From Allobosea robiniae (lineage in GTDB: Bacteria; Pseudomonadota; Alphaproteobacteria; Rhizobiales; Beijerinckiaceae): DNA of 64,000 nt. The notes beneath the pieces are model-generated. The model was not told the origin of the DNA and did no database searches. It saw only the letters and a list, made by a program, of their open reading frames with translations. Below, piece by piece: positions 53,732-60,969 of this stretch. The translations under genes and the position numbers were made by a program. The stretch is taken from the NCBI RefSeq assembly GCF_900102525.1, contig NZ_FNBZ01000001.1:434001-498000 (forward strand), in the 5' to 3' direction. The stretch's first letter is position 1. Each line of letters starts with the position of its first letter.

Positions 53732-53836
53732 TCACGCCTCGTTTTCGGCCTTGCGTCGGGCAAGCCGGAGCTCTGCGACACGACCGGTCTGAACCAGCCT
53801 TCCGCGGTTGTATTTCTGCGTCGTGCTGGCTTGGGT
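53732..53836 (-). pseudogene. C-terminal fragment of a tyrosine integrase
   Basis: On the minus strand, the last 34 codons before the stop at 53732 read like an integrase end: TTQKYNRG, with the probable nucleophile tyrosine at 53810-53812, then VQTGRVAELRLARRKAENEA. Upstream of this the frame changes into the antisense of a virion-protein gene, so the rest has been lost. An integrase next to attL is where the original prophage integrase would lie. The call is based on motif reading only. Confidence 0.5.
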
Positions 53837-54659
53837 GCGCGCCACGGAGCGGATCGCGCTCGGCAAGCGCACGGCCAGGGACATCGCGAACCTTGCCGAG
53901 TCGGGCATCGACGACGCGATGGCCCGGCGCATCCACGCCGCCTATGCGGACGGTGGCGGCTCCAAGGTCGACGGCTCCCGGCTGCCGAACACGGATGCGT
54001 GGAAGGATCGCAACGCGGCCAAGGCGTTCGAGGCGGCCCTTCAGCGAGAGGTCAATATCGCGGTGATCACGCCCGGCCTCGAAAAGCCGCTCTGGATGTC
54101 GAGCCCCGTCATGTCCATGCTCGGGCAGTTCAAGGCGTTCATCGCGGCAGCCAACGAGCGGATGCTGATCACCAACCTGCAGCGCTCGGACTGGAACACG
54201 TTGCAGGGCCTGTTCGCCGCGATCACGCTCGGCATGCTCTCCTATCGGCTTTACACGCTCGTCTCCGGCCAGAAGGCCAGCGAGCGCCCGCAGGACTGAG
54301 TCAAGGAAGGCATCTCGCGCTCTGGCGTCATGGGCTGGTTCGACGAGATCAACAGCATGGGCGCGAAGTTCACGCGCGGCCAGTCGGACATCTACCGCGT
54401 GATCGGCGCGGACAAGCCGCTGTCGCGCATGCAGTCCCGCGGGGTGCTGGGTACCTTCGCCGGCCCGACTGCGAACAAGATCGAGCGCCTCGCGCAGATC
54501 GGCGGCTCAGTCGCGACAGGCGAATGGAACGCCTCGGACACCACCGCCGTGCGCCGGCTGCTGCCGTTCCAGAATCTCTTTTTCGTCAGGCGGCTGCTCG
54601 ACGAGGTCGAGAAGGGCGTCAACCATCAGCTCGGCATCCCGGAGCGGGCGCCGCGCTGA
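53835..54659 (+). pseudogene. C-terminal part of a phage internal virion protein, with in-frame TGA
   Basis: One continuous frame resembles the end of large internal virion proteins of T7-like phages: NIAVITPGLEKPLWMSSPVM, SMLGQFKAFIAAANERMLIT, MLSYRLY, GADKPLSRMQSRGVLG, then NASDTTAVRRLLPFQNLFFV. A TGA at 54297-54299 interrupts it between ERPQD and VKEGISRSGV. The same frame continues without a shift to the stop at 54659. From memory of the family a tryptophan is expected there (TGG to TGA). The N-terminal bulk of the protein is missing. Confidence 0.75.
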
Positions 54660-54704
54660 TTCATGTGCGGTGCAGGTCGATGAAGGCGCGGCGAATGTCG
54701 CGTA

Positions 54705-57050
54705 ATGACCACGATCCCCGCCTCCGAACGCTCGATGTCCTACGCGCCGGTCGCTGCGACTGGCCCCTTCCCGATCGACTTCCCGGTCTTCGACGGCACC
54801 GGCGCCGATCTCCGCGTCACGCTTGACGATGTCGAGGTCACCGGCTTGACCTTCAGCGGCACCATCGAGAGCGGCTTCTACGGGGAGCCGAATACCTGGG
54901 TCAGCGGCTCGATTACGTTCGCCGCACCGATCACCGGCGCCCTCGTCATCGACGGCGTTCGCGATCCGCGCCGGCAGGGGCAGTATGCGGAAGGCCGCGG
55001 CATCCCGGCCCGCGATCACAACACCGAACTGAACATTCTGACGGCAACCGATCAGGAACTCCGCCGCGACGTCGGCCGCGAGGAGACCAAGCGGAAATCC
55101 GAGATCGTCCGGCTGGATGGCCGGATCGACGACGAAACGGCGGCGCGTCAGGCGGATGTATCGGCGCTTGATGGACGGGTGACGACCGCAGAGGGCGAGC
55201 TTGTCCTTCAGGATCAGCGGATCGACGCACTGGGCGGCATCATCGCAGGAGTGCCCTTCCCGATCGACGGGCTTGAGTTCCGACCAGAGCAGTTCCCGCT
55301 CGTGCCGGAACTCAGCCGCGTGCAGGCGGCGGCTGATGCGGCTTGGGCGCTCGGCGGTGCGCTGCGGCTGCGGAGCGGTGTCACCTACGAATACGACATG
55401 GTCGACTTGAAGCCAGGTCTCGTTGTTCGATCTTCAGGCGCTGTATGGCGGCACGATGGTTCAACGACCGGCGGGCAGATTGCCTTGACGATCAGTGACG
55501 GCGTGATTTTCGATGAAATCTTCGCAACCACGCCGGGCACTGAGACGGCGGCCAACCTGATCAGCGTCGGCAAAAATGTTCGAGGAAAGTCGCTATTCGC
55601 GATCTCTGATGTGCAGCGCGCGGGTCGCGCTATCACCGGAACAGGCGAAGGCGTTTGTATCGAGCGGATCATGATGCGCCGCTTTGATGATCAGCTCTGG
55701 TTCGACGGTCGAGCCCTGGCCCCGACCCAACCCGCCGGCGGCATCATCGGGATCATCGACGGTGATGGCTATCTGACGGGAGCGCGCTTCAACTATCTGT
55801 CCTTCAATATCGGCTATCTGCAGATGACGGGGCGCAGCTCCCATGCAGCCGGCGTTATGTAGGGGCAGAATGGTGTACTCGTTGAAGGCTGCGCCGACTG
55901 GAATATCGGCCCGTGCTACATCGAGGGCTCCAACGAGCATGCCTTCCGCATCGGCGGTTCCCGGATCGCGGATGCCGAAACGCGCAACTACCGGATCGGC
56001 GTCATCACCGCGGAGAACTGCCGAGGGTGTCCGTTCAAGATCAATCCATCGCTTCTCATCTCGCCCGGCGTTACCGAGAAAGCATGGAACGGAACGGTCG
56101 CCGGTGTCGTCGGGATCGATTGCGGCGATGGAGCGCCCATCGGCAACATGGACGCGACGCGGTTCACGCATATCAGGGGTTTGCGCGTCGGCTTCATCCG
56201 GCTTTACCGAAATGATGCCCTTGTTTCGGGGCAGTATGGCGCAATCCTGAACGACTGCGACGATGTCGAGGTATTCGGCCTCTCGGGCGATGCCATAAAT
56301 GCAGCGTTCATTTACATTGACGGCACCAATGACGTCGACGGCATCAATCAATTCAGCGGACCCGTCACTAATGTGAGGATCTACGGGGTTGCTGGTTCGT
56401 GTGCCGGCGCCAACGCTATTGCGGTGTCCACGACGTTCGACGTCGGGAACATGCTGATCGAGCTCGACGGTATCACCGGCTACACGACGAACCTCTGCCG
56501 CTGGATCGCTGGCAACCTGACTGGTCCGTTCCGACTGATCGGGCGGGTGAACGGCAACGCCACATTCCAGGGCATGCCCGCCAGCGATCTCGTGTTCATC
56601 GATATCGAGCAGGGCGGCAAGCGCCGGGTCGGACGCCCCGATGCCGCACGGTTCTTGGCGGGGCTGACGGTCGCGAGCGCTGGGTTCGATCTCGCTGCGA
56701 CACCGGCCGCCGGAAAGTTCGGCGCTCTATTCGTGTCTGCGGTCATGGCGACGGCGGGGGCGGGAGCCTATGGCGGCGCGCTCGTTCTCGGCCGTCCTGG
56801 CTCGGATCGGCGTGGCGCGAGTCTCGTTGCGAAGCAGGGCGCTTCGGCGTCGGCGGTCGGCTTGTCGGTGATGACTGGCGTTGGTTCATTAGCGGCCGAC
56901 CAGGAATACGAGCACACTTGTTTCGATGCTGGCGGCGATCTGGAGTTCTTTACGGCCGGCAAGGGGCCGATCATTAAAACACCAGACGGGACCAAACGAT
57001 ATCGGATCGCTGTCGATAATGCCGGGGCTTTGACAACGACGCTGGTTTAA
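54705..57050 (+). pseudogene. Phage tail fibre protein, interrupted by in-frame TAG
   Basis: The frame spans 782 codons. The N-terminal 110 residues look like a T7-type tail fibre attachment domain (SYAPVAATGPFPIDFPVFDG, PRRQGQYAEGRGIPARDHNT), followed by a coiled coil (about residues 115-185) and a repetitive beta-rich region, probably a beta-helix for receptor binding. A TAG at 55860-55862 (codon 386) stops it between SSHAAGVM and GQNGVLVEGCADWN. The same frame then runs open to 57050. A single CAG to TAG change would explain it. The two halves are otherwise coherent. Confidence 0.8.
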
Positions 57051-57054
57051 CGCG

Positions 57055-57276
57055 TCAGTTTGTCGAGCCGACTCGGATTGCGTCGCCTAGCGCCTTGGCA
57101 ATGAGCGCCGCACCGGCCGCGTCTGTGGTCTTCACTGGCCGGCGCATGGCCTCTCGGAAAGCCTCATGGTCATCCCAGCCAACAAGGTTTTCGGACGGGG
57201 CATCAACCGCGGCCTGATAGGCCTTGTTCAGGTCGCTCAGGGCCTCGACTGTTTCGAGGTCACTCTTTGCCGCCAT
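57055..57276 (-). CDS. Small hypothetical protein, phage cargo block
   Basis: This 73-residue protein starts at an ATG with AGGA upstream. It is mainly helical (DLETVEALSDLNKAYQAAVD, then WDDHEAFREAMRRPVKTTDA) and has no recognised domain. It is on the opposite strand to the phage genes, together with the HigA-like and FkbM genes, which suggests a separately transcribed cargo unit. Confidence 0.6.
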   Translation of the reverse strand: MAAKSDLETVEALSDLNKAYQAAVDAPSENLVGWDDHEAFREAMRRPVKTTDAAGAALIAKALGDAIRVGSTN

Positions 57277-57314
57277 GGTCGGGGTCCTGGCCTTATGAGG
57301 CCTCAGGCTTATGC

Positions 57315-57530
57315 CTAAGGCCTGCGCTCGACGGTTGTAACAAAGGAACGCCCGTCGCGAGAGAACACGCGGTTCATTGGTTCGCCCAAGCGTTCTGTCT
57401 CCCATTTCTCGATAAGCGTCAGGAGCCGAGCCCCCTCTTCGTCTTCTCTCGAACCTTCAGGAGATCGGATAAGGCGACGCAGGGTTGCCAGTGCCAAATC
57501 ATAGTCTGCTGCGGTTTCGATCGAGCGCAT
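57315..57530 (-). CDS. HigA N-terminus-like small protein
   Basis: This 71-residue protein reads MRSIETAADYDLALATLRRL near its start and later ARLLTLIEKWETERLGEP. This resembles the N-terminal segment of HigA-type antitoxins (ADYDAAL...LIEAYE), but there is no helix-turn-helix part and no toxin gene beside it. Its ATG overlaps the stop of the FkbM gene by one base, so the two are coupled. It could be a truncated antitoxin or an independent short family. Confidence 0.6.
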   Translation of the reverse strand: MRSIETAADYDLALATLRRLIRSPEGSREDEEGARLLTLIEKWETERLGEPMNRVFSRDGRSFVTTVERRP

Positions 57531-58324
57531 TAATTGTGCTCACTTTGGATGTCCTCGAAATATTCGAGTTTTTCGCTGGGTACGATCTCATAGGTTGGCG
57601 ATGCGTTAAAGACCGCGCCCGTCAATTCATAGGCGAAAGGCCTGAGCACGCTCATCAATTCGTCCAGCGCAGCGTCATCATGGGCCTCAATGTATAGTGC
57701 CGGGCGGTCCTGAGAGAGAATCCTCGTGGCGCCGCGCAAGGCCGCCGGTTCGCCGCCTTCGATGTCCATTTTGATAAGACCCACTCCCGGCGGGACAACG
57801 TCGTCCAATCTTACGGCGGCGGCTGTCCTCTTGGGGTAATGGTCCAGCAGTTGGTATGTGAAATTGATCATGCCAGGGTGTTCAGCGACCGCGAAAGGCA
57901 CGACTGAGACTTTGTGGGGGAAACCATTCAAACGGGCGATGTCGAGACATGATCCGACATGTTCGCAAACTGGCTCAAAAGCGAAAACGTGGCTTGCGCG
58001 CGTCTTGTGAGCGAAAAACGCCATATGATTTCCGACATTGGCGCCGACGTCCAAATAGATGCCCGGGATGTCGGCCTGCCAGATGTGCACGAGTAGATTG
58101 GCTTCGTAGAACAGCCCTTTCAATAGATGCTCGGCAATACGGCCCTGGCCGTTGAGTTCTGCTGGTACTTTCAGCTTGTGGGAATAGATGGCGCGCCGCT
58201 CGCGTGAGTTCAGGGGCCTTTTACGGTCCGGGGGCGGGGCCAGATCATTCAACATAGGCCCTTCTACGCGCGCTATCGCAGCCATCAGTCGCTCCATCTC
58301 TCTCGGCTGGAACTTCTGCGTCAT
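57530..58324 (-). CDS. FkbM-family methyltransferase
   Basis: This 264-residue SAM-dependent methyltransferase shows the FkbM pattern: GIYLDVGANVGNHMAFFAHK (motif I), VFAFEPVCEHVGSCLDIARL, and GLIKMDIEGGEPAALRGATR. FkbM enzymes methylate sugars or polyketides. Inside a prophage it could modify a surface polysaccharide or phage-related glycan (lysogenic conversion). The start at 58324 follows GGAAGTGGG. It is the first gene of the opposite-strand block and is divergent from the endolysin. Confidence 0.85.
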   Translation of the reverse strand: MTQKFQPREMERLMAAIARVEGPMLNDLAPPPDRKRPLNSRERRAIYSHKLKVPAELNGQGRIAEHLLKGLFYEANLLVHIWQADIPGIYLDVGANVGNHMAFFAHKTRASHVFAFEPVCEHVGSCLDIARLNGFPHKVSVVPFAVAEHPGMINFTYQLLDHYPKRTAAAVRLDDVVPPGVGLIKMDIEGGEPAALRGATRILSQDRPALYIEAHDDAALDELMSVLRPFAYELTGAVFNASPTYEIVPSEKLEYFEDIQSEHN

Positions 58325-58413
58325 CCCACTTCCGCCCGCAAGGGGGTGGGCGCCCCCGTGTGCGGTGCGGCTGATCCCGCTGCCGCCCATGGTCTGGCAT
58401 CACGAGGTGCCAG

Positions 58414-59384
58414 ATGCAGCTTTCCATCGAACAGGTCCGGGAGATCGCGCGGAAGCCGTTGAATGCAGCGGCCGTGGTGAACGCGAGCTCCGTTCTGGTC
58501 GCCTTGTCGCGCTACGGCAGCCGCTTCGGCCTCGACCAACCGCACCGGCTGGCGCAGTTCACCCCGCAGCTCATGCACGAGAGCGGGGAGTTCCGGCACG
58601 ATCGCGAGGTGTGGGGCCGACCGACGCGCAGCGGCGCTATGAAGGCCTGGCGGATCTTGGCAACACCCAGCCTGGCGACGGACGGAAGTTCGCCGGCCAT
58701 ACGGCCATGCAAATCACCGGGCGCGCCAACACCAAGGCATTCCGCGACTGGTGCCGGAAGCATATCGACGCCAGCGCGCCGGACTTCCTGCGCTTCCCCG
58801 ACCTGATTAACACCGATCCTTGGGAGGACCTCGGGCCGCTCTGGTATTGGGACACGCGCAACCTGAACAGGTTCGCCGATCAGGGCGATGTCGAGAACAT
58901 CACCGTCAAGATCAATGGCGGCCTGAACGGCTACGCCGATCGCCTCGCGCTTTTGGCGCGCGCGTCGCTCGTCTTGCTCGGCTACAACGCCAACGACATC
59001 CGCCGCTTCCAGGAGGATGCCGGCCTCGTCGTCGACGGCAGCGCCGGGCCGAAAACGCGCGCCGCCCTCCATGCCCGACTGCTGGCCTTCACGGCGAAGG
59101 GCGATCAGCCGGCAGATGCCGCGTCTGCGCCCGTGGTCGAGGAAAAGCCGGTCGCGGTGACGCCGCCCGCCCTGGACAAGCCAGTCGACAAGACCGGCGG
59201 CTTCTGGGAGCGCATCGGCCAGATCGCGCTTGCCGGCGGGAGCAGGTTCGCCGCCCTGCTCGGAGACTGGCGCGTTGTCGTCGCCATCGCCGGCGCGAGC
59301 ATCGTCCTGGGCGGGCTCGACATCCTGTTCCATGCCCGCATCATTGCGGCCGTGCGCGACCTCAAGCGGGAGATCACGGCATGA
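58414..59384 (+). pseudogene. Phage endolysin (GH19-like, peptidoglycan-binding), frameshifted
   Basis: The first 68 codons (MQLSIEQVREIARKPLNAAA to EFRHDREVWG) lie in one frame and continue in another from GPTDAQRRYEGLADLGNTQP. The join at TGGGGCCGACC (58613-58623) fits loss of one C from a GGC-CCG pair. The second part has KFAGHTAMQITGRANTKAFR of the GH19/endolysin family, a peptidoglycan-binding motif (RRFQEDAGLVVDGSAGPKTR), and a C-terminal hydrophobic helix (VVVAIAGASIVLGGLDILF). As written the enzyme is not made. A sequencing error cannot be excluded. Confidence 0.8.
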
Positions 59385-59614
59385 CCTGGCTCTGGTCGAA
59401 AATCACAGGCGCGGCCTCAGCGGTCGGCATCGCCCTCAGCCTCCTGTTCGTCGCGCGGCTGAAGGGCCGCTCCGAGGGCAAGGCCGCGCTGCAGGCGGAG
59501 CAGGATCAGAAGCGAGCGCAGGCCCGGCAGGTCAAGAAGGAATTGGACGATGAAGTGGACGGTCTTGGCCATGCTGATGTTGACGAGCGTTTCGGCCGCT
59601 GGCTGCGGCGGTAG
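59381..59614 (+). CDS. Phage Rz-like inner spanin
   Basis: This 77-residue protein has one N-terminal membrane helix (about residues 12-27) followed by a charged coiled coil (GRSEGKAALQAEQDQKRAQA...), ending DDEVDGLGHADVDERFGRWL. This is the shape of an Rz-type spanin that helps break the outer membrane at lysis. The ATG overlaps the endolysin stop (ATGA). Rz1 is embedded in its 3' end in another frame, a well-known arrangement. Confidence 0.82.
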   Translation: MTWLWSKITGAASAVGIALSLLFVARLKGRSEGKAALQAEQDQKRAQARQVKKELDDEVDGLGHADVDERFGRWLRR

Positions 59615-59750
59615 GAACGCCGGGGACTTCTGCGACGTTTCCTCTCCCACCCGGCCGAGCGCACAGGCCGCCGCCGCCATGGATCGGCAGGACAAGGTCT
59701 CGATCCTGAAGCACAACGAATATGGCGCGAAGGCGTGCGGCTGGCGATGA
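59550..59750 (+). CDS. Phage Rz1-like outer spanin lipoprotein
   Basis: This 66-residue protein has a lipoprotein signal (AMLMLTSVSAAGC, lipobox SAAGC) and a short mature part with CDVSSPTRPSAQAAAAMDRQ and the end LKHNEYGAKACGW, which is typical of Rz1 proteins. It starts within the Rz gene in a shifted frame and ends 136 bases after the Rz stop. It is the partner that anchors in the outer membrane. Confidence 0.8.
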   Translation: MKWTVLAMLMLTSVSAAGCGGRNAGDFCDVSSPTRPSAQAAAAMDRQDKVSILKHNEYGAKACGWR

Positions 59751-60088
59751 ACGAGAAGGTCGAGGCCATGATCGGCAACCGTGACGGCAAGTTCGTCGAG
59801 AGGCTGATCCCGAACTTCGTTTCGGCGCTGCTTGCCGTCGCGGTTGCGCTCGAGACTCAGTATCTCGGCTTCTGGTCGGATAGCAAAGCCGCCGACGTGC
59901 AGACCGCGGCGGCGATCACGCGCCTCACCAACGATCTGGCCGAGACGAAGCGCCAGTTCAAGGAAGAGACGATGGAGATCAAGCGCTCGGCTGAGATCGA
60001 TCGGCAGAAGACCAATGAGCTCTCTGCCGACGTGAAGGTGATCCTGGCCATCATGCAGTGGATCGAACGCAAGGTGGATGCTCGATGA
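59747..60088 (+). CDS. Phage small membrane protein with coiled coil
   Basis: This 113-residue protein has one hydrophobic helix (FVSALLAVAVALETQYLGFW, about residues 25-44) and a long helical tail (LAETKRQFKEETMEIKRSAE). The ATG at 59747 overlaps the Rz1 stop (ATGA), which decides against an earlier GTG. The position in the lysis cluster suggests a holin- or hemolysin XhlA-like role, but no known family was clearly recognised. Confidence 0.65.
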   Translation: MNEKVEAMIGNRDGKFVERLIPNFVSALLAVAVALETQYLGFWSDSKAADVQTAAAITRLTNDLAETKRQFKEETMEIKRSAEIDRQKTNELSADVKVILAIMQWIERKVDAR

Positions 60089-60794
60089 CCACGCTTCCGA
60101 ATCTCCCGACGCGCCGGACGATGCCGCCGAAGGCGAGCTGCTCTATGTCCGGCCGACGAGCGGCCCGCCGAACGCCAAGCGCACGTTCGGGTCTCTCTGG
60201 CGCAACGTGCTCGGGCGAACGGCTGCGGCCCAGCGCTCCTTCTTTGGTGCTGATCCGGTCGCTCAGCCTGCAGGAGCCGCGCAGGCCGCCATCTCTGACA
60301 ACTCGGGCGGCTCGGCCGCGCCGACAACCGGCCTTGCGGCCGCGACCTATCGCCAGACGATCATCCTCCCGCTGCAGCTTGCAGATATCGCGGCCGGTGA
60401 CTTCAAGATCGCCCTGCCCTTCGACTTCACGGTGATCTCGGCCCTGTTTCGTACTGCCAAGCCCGCTTCCACCGCATCAAAGCTTGCGACGCTGACTGCC
60501 TCGGTGAACGCCGTGTCCGTGACAGGCGGCGTAATGGCGCTGACGACAGCGAACCAGAACACGATCGGCGGCACGGTGGCAGGCACGGCCATTACCGCCG
60601 GAAATCAGGGCTCGGCCGGCCAGACGATTGGCGTCACCGCTTCCGCCGTGACGGCTTTCGTAGAGGGCTCGGGCTGGGTGGAATTCACGGTCCTGAACCG
60701 CAGCCAGGCGAACGCGGCCGCGACGCTGGCGGCACAGGGGAACGCGATCCGCGCCGGCCTCGTGTCGCTCGGGCTTTTGAAGGGGAGCGCTTAG
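60078..60794 (+). CDS. Phage structural protein, unknown (beta-rich)
   Basis: This 238-residue protein overlaps the previous gene by 11 bases. Its N-terminal part is polar (MLDDHASESPDAPDDAAEGE); the rest is rich in Ala, Thr, Gly and Val (TYRQTIILPLQLADIAAGDF, ending ANAAATLAAQGNAIRAGLVS), typical of virion decoration or fibre-type proteins. No enzyme motif was seen. It is the last gene before the second attachment site. Confidence 0.65.
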   Translation: MLDDHASESPDAPDDAAEGELLYVRPTSGPPNAKRTFGSLWRNVLGRTAAAQRSFFGADPVAQPAGAAQAAISDNSGGSAAPTTGLAAATYRQTIILPLQLADIAAGDFKIALPFDFTVISALFRTAKPASTASKLATLTASVNAVSVTGGVMALTTANQNTIGGTVAGTAITAGNQGSAGQTIGVTASAVTAFVEGSGWVEFTVLNRSQANAAATLAAQGNAIRAGLVSLGLLKGSA

Positions 60795-60836
60795 GGCGCC
60801 GGTAACACGCCATAAGCATTTCAGATACTTGGCTCT

Positions 60837-60884
60837 GACTGAAAATCGCAGTGTCGGCGGTTCGACTCCGTCCCTGGGCACCAT
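60837..60884 (+). repeat. Attachment site copy (attR of remnant/attL of next element)
   Basis: This 48-bp sequence is identical to the 3' part of tRNA-Phe at 53595-53642. It lacks the tRNA 5' half, so no functional tRNA is formed. It is followed after 85 bases by a complete integrase gene, which makes it the shared edge of two stacked elements. Confidence 0.92.
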
Positions 60885-60969
60885 TCTTCTTGAGCTCCGT
60901 TTTATCTCAAGAACTTAAGGCTTCCCAGCGACTTGCGCCTATGCGACCGTGTAACAACGGTGTGCAACA

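Larger units (their letters stand above)
53595..60884. mobile_element. Decayed podovirus-like prophage remnant in tRNA-Phe
   Basis: The 7.2-kb segment between the two 48-bp repeats holds an integrase tail, a virion-protein tail, a tail fibre, an opposite-strand cargo block, an endolysin, Rz/Rz1 and two more phage-like genes, in the order of a podovirus late region followed by lysis. There is no packaging, capsid, replication or repressor gene. At least three genes carry inactivating changes. It lacks its own intact integrase, so it is probably fixed unless helped by the neighbouring element. Confidence 0.85.

Noticed and set aside
54297..55862. Genetic-code reassignment as the cause of both internal stops
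   Set aside because: One is TGA and the other TAG, other genes in the window use both as normal stops, and a frameshift also occurs nearby; decay is simpler.
60058..60435. Second frame over the last phage gene
   Set aside because: It is Arg/Ser/Pro-rich in the manner of a shadow, while the 60078 frame gives a balanced protein.
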